This document shows positions 1 to 7,976 of a DNA stretch of 51,487 bases, in pieces. The stretch lies in the NCBI GenBank assembly GCA_030683155.1, contig JAUXMV010000006.1, positions 1 to 51,487 of the forward strand. The letters are read 5' to 3'. Positions within the stretch are counted from its first letter, which is position 1; every line of letters begins with the position of its first letter. Source of the DNA: Bacteroidales bacterium. Lineage in GTDB: Bacteria; Bacteroidota; Bacteroidia; Bacteroidales; F082. The position numbers and the translations under genes were made by a program. A model generated the notes under the pieces. The model worked only from the letters and a program-made list of their open reading frames with translations, was not told where the DNA came from and did no database searches.

Positions 1-82
1 TCTCCTTTAACTCAAAATCCTGTGTGATTTCTATTGGAACTACAAGGCTTAACAACTCTTTAAAAAGATCATCTTTTGTCAT
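1..82 (-). CDS. Partial ORF, probable N-terminus of an ISAon1-type transposase N-terminal-region protein
   Basis: A reading frame opens at the ATG at 80-82 (minus strand) and runs off the left edge of the window. Its 27 visible codons begin MTKDDLFKELLSL and continue through VVPIEIT. This pattern, a short acidic/amphipathic start followed by a LLSLxxP-type segment, resembles the small N-terminal-region protein that accompanies ISAon1-family transposases in Bacteroidota. The match is from memory of the family and covers only 27 residues. No terminal inverted repeat can be confirmed in the 125 bp before the next gene. It could also be the start of an unrelated small protein. Confidence 0.4.
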   Translation of the reverse strand, partial: MTKDDLFKELLSLVVPIEITQDFELKE

Positions 83-180
83 TTTGCTTTTTTTATGCTA
101 AGGTAATTATTATCCCCAGCACATCAAAATAATAAGTAGCCCTTTTTTGGTTATTATGGATCCAACATGTCATATTTTTG

Positions 181-188
181 TAACTTTG
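181..188 (+). promoter_or_regulatory. Possible -7 box (TAnnTTTG) of the DUF4831 gene
   Basis: TAACTTTG matches the Bacteroidota -7 consensus TAnnTTTG and ends 19 bp before the ATG at 208. No convincing -33 TTTG lies at the usual 19-21 bp distance, so this is a partial promoter call. Confidence 0.35.
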
Positions 189-207
189 GACTTTAATCAT
201 CGAAACC

Positions 208-1371
208 ATGAAAGTGAAAAGATTATACATCAAACTACTTGTAGTTTTTTTGTTTTTTATCAGCGCTTCTCTTGAGGCTCAAATTTTTGTAACACCTGCA
301 AATGTGGGATCTAAATCTTCTGATGCAGCAGGATTTTATTATGCTTTGCCCCGAAATGCTGTCAGAATTGACGTAATTATTGAAAAAAATGAAAGGTTCA
401 AAGGTCCATACAGTGAGTTTTCATCGAAAATTCTGGGTATAGATGATTTTGTAAAGCAAGATGAAACAATTTATTCCATCATAGATGTCATAATTTCAGG
501 AATCACAGAGCCTGATCCTAAAGCATGGTTTTTTGTTGAATTTGATGAAAGAGGTTCAAAAGATGCCCGAAGTCTTGTCTTTGATCTTCAGGCCAATGGC
601 ATCATTATGAGTGCCGATGATAGTCAGCAGTCTCGGGTAAAAGGACAAAGCAGCATCGAAAAAACATTCGTCAATGCACCTTCCGATAAACGATTTCACT
701 ATTTTGCTGAAAGAAACCTATATCAACGAATCGATACCATTATAAGAAAAATTACAATAGACACGACTGTTATTCGTCGAAATATCCTTCAATCTGCTTG
801 GGTTGATCGCAATCCTGAACAAAAAGCTCGTGCCGCTGCAGATTTTATTCACAAAATTCGTGACAACCGTTTTAATCTAATTACTGGTTTTCAAGAGGTT
901 AATTATGGACAAAGTATAATTTACATGGATCAAAAACTTCAAAATCTTGAAGAAGAATATATCAGCCTTTTTCTTGGCAAAGAAGTACGATCAATTGTAG
1001 AACAAACGGTTTATTATTATCCTGACAAAGAAAGTAAGGGTATTCAAAATATTGCAAAATTCTCTGAAACTGCCGGCTTACTTGAAAATAGTGCTAAAGG
1101 AGAAAACTTTCAAATTGTTTTTGAACCATTGCTGATTACTTCCATATTGAATGACGATAATAAGAATGTAGGTAAATCGCGTCTATCAAACAGCCTTTAT
1201 TACCGAATTCCGGATGCAGCTGACGTAAGTGTTATGTATAAAGGTAAAATACTCGGCAAAGAAAGACTTAGTTTTAGTCAGCTTGGGGTTCTTTCAATTA
1301 CACCTGTTAGTAAAACCAGGGTTGTTTTCGATCCGAATACAGGTTTTATAACAACTGTAAAACGTGAATGA
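208..1371 (+). CDS. DUF4831 family envelope protein
   Basis: A 387-aa protein with a clear Sec signal peptide (basic MKVKR, hydrophobic residues 10-20, cleavage probably after LEA before QIFV). It therefore acts in the periplasm or at the outer membrane. The order of segments fits DUF4831, a Bacteroidota family of unknown function: an early FYYALPRNAV segment, a strand-rich middle with WFFVEFD, and a repeated FYYxxP-like YYRIPD near residue 333. There is no catalytic motif I recognise. It stands alone, facing kdsA convergently. Family membership is moderately sure and the function is unknown. Confidence 0.75.
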   Translation: MKVKRLYIKLLVVFLFFISASLEAQIFVTPANVGSKSSDAAGFYYALPRNAVRIDVIIEKNERFKGPYSEFSSKILGIDDFVKQDETIYSIIDVIISGITEPDPKAWFFVEFDERGSKDARSLVFDLQANGIIMSADDSQQSRVKGQSSIEKTFVNAPSDKRFHYFAERNLYQRIDTIIRKITIDTTVIRRNILQSAWVDRNPEQKARAAADFIHKIRDNRFNLITGFQEVNYGQSIIYMDQKLQNLEEEYISLFLGKEVRSIVEQTVYYYPDKESKGIQNIAKFSETAGLLENSAKGENFQIVFEPLLITSILNDDNKNVGKSRLSNSLYYRIPDAADVSVMYKGKILGKERLSFSQLGVLSITPVSKTRVVFDPNTGFITTVKRE

Positions 1372-1451
1372 TATTAATTTTGAGAATGCTTAATGCCTGA
1401 CCTTTATACCATTAACTTCAAAATTAGGACAATTCAAGTAAAAGGTTGGCA

Positions 1452-2270
1452 CTAATTGCTGATGGCCTCTTTTATTCTTACTAATTTTTCTAATAATTCT
1501 TCTACTTTACTTAAATGCAGCATGTTAGCTCCATCAGATTTTGCGTTGGCTGGATCAGGATGTGTTTCCATAAAGATGCCATCAGCGCCCGAAACGATGC
1601 CAGCTTTTGCAATTAGTCCGATCAAAGATGGTTTTCCTCCGGTAATTCCTGATTCCTGATTGGGTTGTTGTAATGAATGCGTAACATCAACAATAACAGG
1701 CACACCAATTTCCTTCATGTCAGCAACATTTCGAAAGTCAACAACCAAATCCTGATATCCAAATGAATTACCTCTTTCGGTAAGCATAACTTGCTTATTT
1801 CCTGAGGTATATACTTTATCTACCGCAAATTGCATTGATTTTCCGGAAAGAAACTGACCTTTTTTAATGTTTACAATTTTTCCTGTTTTAGCTGCTGCAA
1901 CAAGCAATTCGGTCTGACGGCATAAAAAAGCTGGAATTTGAAGTACATCGGCATATTCAGCAGCCATTTCAGCTTCACGCACATCATGGATATCTGTTAC
2001 AACTGGAATATTGTAAGTTTTTCCGACTTGCTTCAAAATTTCCAATGCTTTCAGATCACCAATTCCTGAAAATGAATCCAGTCTTGACCTGTTGGCTTTT
2101 TTATATGATGCTTTAAAGATCAGCGGAATTTCAAAACTTTTGCATAAATCAAGTAGATGTTCAGCAATTATAAATGGCATTTCTTCATTCTCAATTACGC
2201 AAGGTCCGGCTAAAAGAAAAAACCTGTCCTTTCGCATATTTGAAAGCAATGGGATGTCTTTAGTGCACAT
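1452..2270 (-). CDS. kdsA: 3-deoxy-8-phosphooctulonate synthase (Kdo-8-P synthase)
   Basis: A 272-aa enzyme, normal family length. It condenses phosphoenolpyruvate with arabinose-5-phosphate to give Kdo-8-phosphate for the lipopolysaccharide inner core, in the cytoplasm. Visible signatures are AGPCVIE (residues 21-27), KASYKKANRS (PEP/A5P binding), DVTHS and METHPDP near the end. Cys24 in AGPC sits where the metal-dependent (Aquifex-type) enzymes have a metal-ligand Cys and E. coli KdsA has Asn. His of VTHS, Glu of METHP and the later Asp of KSDGANM would be the other ligands. The next minus-strand gene lies only 2 bp upstream, so the two are probably co-transcribed. Confidence 0.95.
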   Translation of the reverse strand: MCTKDIPLLSNMRKDRFFLLAGPCVIENEEMPFIIAEHLLDLCKSFEIPLIFKASYKKANRSRLDSFSGIGDLKALEILKQVGKTYNIPVVTDIHDVREAEMAAEYADVLQIPAFLCRQTELLVAAAKTGKIVNIKKGQFLSGKSMQFAVDKVYTSGNKQVMLTERGNSFGYQDLVVDFRNVADMKEIGVPVIVDVTHSLQQPNQESGITGGKPSLIGLIAKAGIVSGADGIFMETHPDPANAKSDGANMLHLSKVEELLEKLVRIKEAISN

Positions 2271-2272
2271 AT

Positions 2273-2941
2273 TTAGATTTTTATTTGATTTTCATTCACG
2301 ATTTTTTGAAGTATGTCTGAATCAAAAATTGAGTCTTCTTGTTCATTCAGAGCTAGATAAAGCATTGATTTGGCAACAACATGAGCACTTATGGCTTTAT
2401 ATTTTTTCAATTTACCAACCATCATCCAACCCAAAATGCCAGCGAGAAATTCAGCGATTTTTTCACCAAAACGAAACTCATTTCTAGGCCCTAACAATAA
2501 ACTTGGTCGAACAATTACCACTTTTGGGATTTTTGACTCAAAAAGAGCTTGTTCCATTTCCGCCTTTGTCTTTAAGTAAAAGTTACCTGATTTAATATTT
2601 GCTCCCAGGCTTGATACGGCAACAACTTTATTAATTCCTTTTCTTGAAGCTAATTTGCTGATTTGAAGAGGATAATGAAAATCTATCTTTCGAAATTGAT
2701 CTTTCGAGCCTGCTTTTGCAATTGTTGAGCCAAGACAGATAAACAAAAGGTCACCTTCAAAAAGATGTTGGAAATTTTCCAAATTTTCAAAATCAATCAC
2801 ATATTGTTTCAGTTTGGGATGTTTAACGGAAACCTCTTTTCTGCCAAAGCTTTTTATTTCAGAAATATCCTTGGATTGTAACAACTCCTCAAGAAGAAAA
2901 CCTCCAATTAAACCCGACGCTCCAAATAGTAAAACCTTCAT
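2273..2941 (-). CDS. NAD(P)-binding atypical SDR, TIP30/HTATIP2-like oxidoreductase
   Basis: A 222-aa Rossmann-fold protein starting with the dinucleotide-binding motif GASGLIGGFL (residues 7-16). It also has LLFICLGSTIAKAGSKD, a serine-rich VAVSSLGA strand, a YxxxK-like FYLKTKAEME and a VRPSLLLGPR segment. These are features of the atypical short-chain dehydrogenases related to TIP30/HTATIP2 and YbjT-like NADH-binding proteins. The substrate cannot be told. It ends 2 bp before the kdsA start and so is probably in one transcript with kdsA, but no metabolic link is evident. Confidence 0.8.
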   Translation of the reverse strand: MKVLLFGASGLIGGFLLEELLQSKDISEIKSFGRKEVSVKHPKLKQYVIDFENLENFQHLFEGDLLFICLGSTIAKAGSKDQFRKIDFHYPLQISKLASRKGINKVVAVSSLGANIKSGNFYLKTKAEMEQALFESKIPKVVIVRPSLLLGPRNEFRFGEKIAEFLAGILGWMMVGKLKKYKAISAHVVAKSMLYLALNEQEDSIFDSDILQKIVNENQIKI

Positions 2942-3016
2942 AATAAATTGATTTAAAACTTATTGTCAAACTGAAAAAATTCCATTGACAATCACAAAAA
3001 TAACTCAAATGATGTA

Positions 3017-3952
3017 TTAGTTGTCAATTTTTATCTGAACCTTATTTTTCCCTAAAAAGGACTTAAACTTTAGTTGACCATAAAAACTCACAAAATAAAC
3101 CCCAAGAAAAATAAGTACAACAGGCAAAATCATTTCTATTGCTGGGCGATCTTTGCCAAAGGCCATCGCAATGGCAGTAGCGAAAAGAGGTTGCAAATAA
3201 ATAAATGCACTGTTACTCGTAGGAGAAATTCTGGACAGAGAGTAATTATTCATCAAATAGGCAAGAATCGTTGTAAATACAACTACATATCCTATTGAAA
3301 TCCATATGTTTAATGGTATTTCTTCCCAATTGGAATCAAGAAAAATATGTGTTGTAAATGGCAAAATTCCAATTGCACCAAACAGGAAAACCCATCGCAT
3401 CACCGTAATTGCTTTGTATTTCATCATCATTGGCTTAATCATAACGAGATACAGTGCGTATGAGCTAGCATTGATAACGATTAACAAATTGCCAATAGCT
3501 GTGGATGAGCTAAGTATTAATCTGCCTCCGTCAAGGATTAAAAGCGCAGCACCTAATGTTCCCGAAACTATTCCAATGATTTTAATCAGACTAAGCTTTT
3601 CTCCTCGAATGAGCTTTGAAAATACAAGCACTGCAATCGGAACACAAATCATTATTATGCTTGCATTGATAGGAGTTGAGAGATTCAATCCTTCGAAGAA
3701 TAAAATTTGATTGACAACCACACCAAAAATGGATGCAATAGCGATTGTTCTCAAATCTTTGCCGGCAACTTTCTCAGACTTTAAGAAGCTCGAAATCAAC
3801 CAAAATACGATTGTTGCACCAATTACACGAATGAAAATTATCGCTCTGGGCTGAAGAAATTCGGGCATTATTCCTTTAGCTACGACATAATTTATCCCGT
3901 AGATTAAGTTTGCGCTCAAAGCTGCCAATAAGGCAGGAGTCTTACTTTTCAA
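3017..3952 (-). CDS. EamA-family (DMT superfamily) transporter, 10 TM
   Basis: A 311-aa integral membrane protein made of two EamA repeats (about residues 8-140 and 150-290) giving ten predicted helices. It begins with the typical ALLAALSANLIYGINYVVAK, and the second repeat ends with a proline/glycine-rich LQPLFATAIAMAFG helix. The drug/metabolite transporter superfamily exports metabolites or amino acids. The substrate is not predictable here. It follows the DUF3127 gene with a 12-bp gap on the same strand, so the two may be co-transcribed. Confidence 0.88.
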   Translation of the reverse strand: MKSKTPALLAALSANLIYGINYVVAKGIMPEFLQPRAIIFIRVIGATIVFWLISSFLKSEKVAGKDLRTIAIASIFGVVVNQILFFEGLNLSTPINASIIMICVPIAVLVFSKLIRGEKLSLIKIIGIVSGTLGAALLILDGGRLILSSSTAIGNLLIVINASSYALYLVMIKPMMMKYKAITVMRWVFLFGAIGILPFTTHIFLDSNWEEIPLNIWISIGYVVVFTTILAYLMNNYSLSRISPTSNSAFIYLQPLFATAIAMAFGKDRPAIEMILPVVLIFLGVYFVSFYGQLKFKSFLGKNKVQIKIDN

Positions 3953-3964
3953 GTAGTATTTTTT

Positions 3965-4321
3965 CTAAAAAGGGAGATCATCCTCTATTGAGGGCGCTTC
4001 TTCAAAGGTTTGTGGATATGGCGGTTCTTCAGGTGGAGCTGAACCAGCTGCAATTTTTTCAAATTTCCATACTTTTACATCAGTATACCACTTGGTGTTG
4101 TATTCACGGGATTCAATATTGATGCCCGCCTTTATTTTATCGCCTGTGACAAAGGATTTTGCTGAATCAGCAAGCTCGCCCCAGCAAATCAGACATATTT
4201 TTTTGGGGTACTGATCTTCTGTTTCAATAATTAATTCCTGTTTTACCCACGTGCCATTGCGTCCATCACCTGTTTGGCGCTGACCTAATTGCACAACTTT
4301 TCCAATAATTTCAAGATTCAT
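3965..4321 (-). CDS. DUF3127 protein, OB-fold-like with SSB-type acidic tail
   Basis: A 118-aa protein. Residues 1-88 match DUF3127, a small Bacteroidota family predicted to have an OB fold. It starts MNLEIIGKVV and has the motifs KQELIIETE and TDVKVWKFE. The C-terminus is low-complexity and Pro/Glu-rich and ends SIEDDLPF. That tip closely resembles the conserved acidic C-terminal peptide of single-stranded DNA-binding proteins (DDxPF), which recruits DNA repair and replication partners. The family is not assigned a function. An SSB-like role in DNA or RNA binding is inference from fold and tail. It lies upstream of the EamA transporter gene. Confidence 0.85.
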   Translation of the reverse strand: MNLEIIGKVVQLGQRQTGDGRNGTWVKQELIIETEDQYPKKICLICWGELADSAKSFVTGDKIKAGINIESREYNTKWYTDVKVWKFEKIAAGSAPPEEPPYPQTFEEAPSIEDDLPF

Positions 4322-4373
4322 ATATTTGATATTTATGTAGTTATAATAAAACTCTTTGCTAATTGGTGTTGAG

Positions 4374-4381
4374 CAAATTTA
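4374..4381 (-). promoter_or_regulatory. Possible -7 box of the DUF3127 gene
   Basis: On the minus strand the bases read TAAATTTG, a full match to TAnnTTTG, 52 bp before the DUF3127 start. A TTG lies 24 bp further upstream, longer than the usual spacer, so support is moderate. Confidence 0.3.
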
Positions 4382-4448
4382 ATAAAAAATTAAGGCAGTA
4401 TGCTTCAACAATTTCTTTTTATAAGTGTTATTTAGTTAAACGAAAAAA

Positions 4449-5048
4449 ATGAAACAAATCGCATCATTAATAATTTTAATTTCTCTAAGTCAGCAGGTAG
4501 TTATGTCACAAAATAAAAATCTAGAAACAATTACATTGGGAGCAGGCTGCTTTTGGTGTACAGAAGCTGTTTTTCAACGTCTTAAAGGTGTTGAAAAGGT
4601 TGAATCGGGCTACTCTGGAGGAAAAATTTCAAATCCTACCTATAAAGAGGTAGTTTCTGGTTTAACTGGTCATGCAGAAGTTATTCAGGTTACATTCGAT
4701 CCTTCAGCGATTTCTCTTGAAAAAATTCTGGAAGTCTTTTGGAAAACACACGATCCTACAACACTTAACAGACAGGGAGCTGATGTTGGAACCCAATACA
4801 GGTCTGCAATTTTCTATCATAATGATGCACAGCTAAATACCGCCACAAAGTTAAAGACATTGTTAAATACTGAAAAAATTTGGAACAAACCTATAGTGAC
4901 TGAAATTACTAAATTTGAAAAGTTCTACAAAGCAGAGGATTACCATCAAAATTATTACAACAACAATCCTAATCAGGGATACTGTCAGTTTGTAATTGTT
5001 CCAAAACTCGAAAAATTTGAAAAATTATTTTCAGATCAAAAGAAATGA
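4449..5048 (+). CDS. msrA: Peptide-methionine (S)-S-oxide reductase, exported
   Basis: A 199-aa MsrA. It reduces the S-epimer of methionine sulfoxide in proteins. The catalytic GCFWC motif is at residues 33-37 (nucleophile Cys34), followed by the usual EAVFQRLKGVxxVxSGYSGG and HDPTTLNRQGxDxGTQYRS blocks. Cys179 in GYCQF is the likely resolving cysteine. Residues 1-20 form a signal peptide (MKQIASLIILISLSQQVVMS), so the enzyme should repair oxidised periplasmic or surface proteins. Single gene, convergent with mgtE. Confidence 0.96.
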   Translation: MKQIASLIILISLSQQVVMSQNKNLETITLGAGCFWCTEAVFQRLKGVEKVESGYSGGKISNPTYKEVVSGLTGHAEVIQVTFDPSAISLEKILEVFWKTHDPTTLNRQGADVGTQYRSAIFYHNDAQLNTATKLKTLLNTEKIWNKPIVTEITKFEKFYKAEDYHQNYYNNNPNQGYCQFVIVPKLEKFEKLFSDQKK

Positions 5049-5095
5049 AAGCTATTTTATGACTTCGTTACAGTTGTTTATAAAAGCGTAGTTCA

Positions 5096-6460
5096 TTAAA
5101 ACATCCCATACATCATTCTACCAATCATAAAATAAATAAAGAGCCCGATAATATCGTTCGATGTCGTAATAAATGGCCCTGTTGCCAAAGCAGGGTCTAT
5201 TTTTAGTTTATTAAGCATCAGTGGAACGAAAGTGCCAAAAACAGAGGCGAACAAAATTACTGTCAGTAACGAAACACTCACCGTCATGCTCAAGGCAAAA
5301 GAAGGTGTATAAATCAAGCTATAAGCAAGTAACAGTCCAGAGCAGACGAGGCCATTGATTAAACCAACAGTGAGCTCTTTGAATAATCTTGGAAGAACCC
5401 CGCCTGACAAAGAATTGTTAGCCAAAGCCTGAACAATTAATGCTGAAGATTGCACTCCAACATTACCAGCCATTGCAGCAATAAGTGGCATGAAGAATGC
5501 CATTTCTGGGTTAATACTGATTTGTTGTTCGTAGTTGGATATTACTCTTGAACCTATAATACCACCAAACAGCGCAACGACAAGCCAAAATAACCGACCT
5601 TGGGTAATTTCCCAAATTTTGTCCGAGGTTTCAATGTCATGACTGATACCCGACATCAACTGATAATCCTTATCTGCTTCATCTTTAATGAAATCTACAA
5701 CGTCATCGATGGTAATTCTTCCTATCAGACGGCCAATTTCATCAACAACAGGCAATACAACCAGGTCATATTTATTCATAATTTGAGCTACTTCTTCACC
5801 TTTTTGGTAAGCTTTCACCGAAATAACATCTGGCGTATACAGGTCGATGATTTTATCACGTGGAGAAGCAATTAAAAGACTTTTCAGAGAAAGTAATCCC
5901 AGTAAAACGTTCTGGTTATCAACAACATAAACTGAATAAACATGTTCTACTTCGGCTGCCTGACTACGCATTTCACGGATGCATGTTACAACCTCCCAAC
6001 TGATATTGACTTTTACAAGCTCTTTTGCCATCAAACCACCGGCTGTATCAGCAGGGTAGATGAGGAGGTCTGCAATATCTTGTGCCTGTTGGCGGTCAGT
6101 AATTTGAGATAATACATCAACACGCAGGTTTCCAGGTAATTCACTGATGAGGTCGGCGGCATCATCAGAGTCAAGATTATCAATAAGGTCATGAGCAATT
6201 TCTCTTGTCGAGAAAGACGTTATAAGCCTTTCTCTGATATCATCCTCAAGTTCCATCAAAACGGCCGCGCCTTCTTCTTTACCAAGCAGTCCGTATATAT
6301 ACTTTGCTTCATCCAGACTTAGTTCATCCAAAATTTCGGCAATGTCTGCCGGATAATACTCATTAAGTATTTCCAACAATAATTCCTTGTTTTCATTCTC
6401 AATGGCATCGCGGATGTCGTTGATAGTAATGTCTTTGATGTTGATGGCCATAAAAAGCAT
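5096..6460 (-). CDS. mgtE: Magnesium transporter MgtE
   Basis: A 454-aa Mg2+ channel of normal length. The domains in order are an acidic MgtE_N superhelical domain (about 15-125, with DDAADLISELP), a tandem CBS pair (about 130-255) that senses cytosolic Mg2+, and a C-terminal five-helix membrane domain (about 285-454). The membrane domain contains PLIAAMAGNVGVQSSALIVQ and the DPALATGPFITTSNDIIG segment that lines the pore. An in-frame ATG nine bases later (6451, MAINIKD) is an equally good start. No M-box riboswitch is visible upstream. Monocistronic by position. Confidence 0.95.
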   Translation of the reverse strand: MLFMAINIKDITINDIRDAIENENKELLLEILNEYYPADIAEILDELSLDEAKYIYGLLGKEEGAAVLMELEDDIRERLITSFSTREIAHDLIDNLDSDDAADLISELPGNLRVDVLSQITDRQQAQDIADLLIYPADTAGGLMAKELVKVNISWEVVTCIREMRSQAAEVEHVYSVYVVDNQNVLLGLLSLKSLLIASPRDKIIDLYTPDVISVKAYQKGEEVAQIMNKYDLVVLPVVDEIGRLIGRITIDDVVDFIKDEADKDYQLMSGISHDIETSDKIWEITQGRLFWLVVALFGGIIGSRVISNYEQQISINPEMAFFMPLIAAMAGNVGVQSSALIVQALANNSLSGGVLPRLFKELTVGLINGLVCSGLLLAYSLIYTPSFALSMTVSVSLLTVILFASVFGTFVPLMLNKLKIDPALATGPFITTSNDIIGLFIYFMIGRMMYGMF

Positions 6461-6704
6461 TTTTTTCTTATTTCACTCTACAGAACAATGCAGACAAAAT
6501 TTGCGTCGGCTAAGATAATGATACTGATTGGAAACTGTTCGACATTAACCTGATAATTTCAATGCATTTTGAAATGATTCATCATTTTGCTTAAAAGTAA
6601 AAGATTTGTAAATTGTAGATAATTTATATTATGTTAAATAGCATTTTTCAAACCTACTATATCTTTAATCATCTTGATTGCTCATATAGAATGGTTACAA
6701 AACA

Positions 6705-6739
6705 AAAACAGCTCCCCTTTTTGCAAGAGAAGCTGTTTT
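6705..6739 (-). terminator. Rho-independent terminator after the TPR gene
   Basis: AAAACAGCT (6705-6713) and AGCTGTTTT (6731-6739) form a 9-bp stem. On the minus strand the stem is followed by a T-rich run, about 20 bp beyond the TPR stop codon. The A/T symmetry lets it act in both directions. Confidence 0.65.
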
Positions 6740-6757
6740 ATTTATTTTACTAGAGAA

Positions 6758-7903
6758 CTATAGCTCGTTCATTTTTTTTAATTTGTCATCCATCTTAAAT
6801 CTGGCATAAATTGATTTCAATACCTGAACTGTTTCCTGATTTTCAGGTTGAAGCTCAAAAGCTTTTTCAAGGTGTGGCAAAGCTTTACGAATAATCACAT
6901 TTGCATCTTCAGTAATCTTTTCATACTCTTTTGTAGCAGTTAGTGGCAAATCATTGGCGATAATCTGAAGTTTGTTTGACTCATTGATATAAAGGGCGCC
7001 AAGGTTATAAATTGCATCATAATATTCAGGATTCAACTTAATTGCTTTCTCATAATATTCGGATGCTACTTCAAGACTATACATTTCTTTGTTTGTTTCA
7101 TCACCATAAATAGTTCCTAAAACAAAAAATATTGAATAGTTTTCTGGATCTTTAACCACAAGTTCCTTTAAGTCATCAACAACTTTAGCACCCTGTCCGA
7201 TAGCAAGATAAGCATTAATTTCTTCTAGCATCAGGCCAGCATCATTAGGGAATTTATCACGACCTTCAGCGATGCTTTTCATCATCTCTTCGTTGTTTCC
7301 TAATCCACGATGAGCAGCAGCAATATTTCTGTAAACATCTGGTTCAGCAAAACCGATTTCAGTTAACATTGCATAATAATCCAGAGCTACCTGAAAATTT
7401 TCTCCGCGCACAGCTGCAAGACCAGCATTTAATAATGCTAAAGTATCCACTTTATTTAAAAGTTTTGCAACATCATAGGACTCTTTGAAATTCAAAGATG
7501 CCTTGTTAAACTCTTGTGCGTTAAACAATTCTACAGCTTCAGAAAAATATTGCTGACTAATCACTTCTATACGAGGATCAATTTCTGCGGCTTGCTTCAT
7601 TTTGTCTTCAGGATCAAGCTCTTTTGCTTTTTTAAATGACTCAAGACTTTTCGTTAATGCCTTGTCGTCTAAGTTTGCATAATCCTCAGAGAATACAATA
7701 TTGAGGTAAATAATACCACGATACATCCATGCTTTCGCATCATCGCGCGTTTTTTCATGCTCAACAGCTTTGTCGATAGCTTCGCGTGCTTTATCGTACT
7801 GACCATTTTTATTGTACATGAAGGCGTTGGTTCGTTCTGATTTTTGAGCCATCAAGCTTGTGCCTATCAGCGCTATGGCAAGAATCATAATCAATCTTTT
7901 CAT
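6758..7903 (-). CDS. Exported tetratricopeptide-repeat protein
   Basis: A 381-aa protein with a signal peptide (MKRLIMILAIALIGTSLMAQ, cleavage before QKS). The rest is mostly helical TPR units: about residues 25-95, 125-170, 180-260, and a well-formed set at 260-310 with EYYEKAIKLNPEYYDAIYNL. TPR proteins act as protein-binding scaffolds. In Bacteroidota, exported ones often attach to cell-envelope or gliding/secretion complexes, but nothing here shows which. It lies downstream of gyrA on the same strand with a 73-bp gap and ends at a terminator. Confidence 0.85.
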   Translation of the reverse strand: MKRLIMILAIALIGTSLMAQKSERTNAFMYNKNGQYDKAREAIDKAVEHEKTRDDAKAWMYRGIIYLNIVFSEDYANLDDKALTKSLESFKKAKELDPEDKMKQAAEIDPRIEVISQQYFSEAVELFNAQEFNKASLNFKESYDVAKLLNKVDTLALLNAGLAAVRGENFQVALDYYAMLTEIGFAEPDVYRNIAAAHRGLGNNEEMMKSIAEGRDKFPNDAGLMLEEINAYLAIGQGAKVVDDLKELVVKDPENYSIFFVLGTIYGDETNKEMYSLEVASEYYEKAIKLNPEYYDAIYNLGALYINESNKLQIIANDLPLTATKEYEKITEDANVIIRKALPHLEKAFELQPENQETVQVLKSIYARFKMDDKLKKMNEL

Positions 7904-7976
7904 AAATTGTTTAGTTTAGAGTTGATAATAATCATTGTTAATACATTATTTGTGCCAAGAATACGTTAAATGTATA

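Noticed and set aside
1372-1451. Terminator between DUF4831 and kdsA.
   Set aside because: No stable stem with a T-run is visible in the 80-bp gap.
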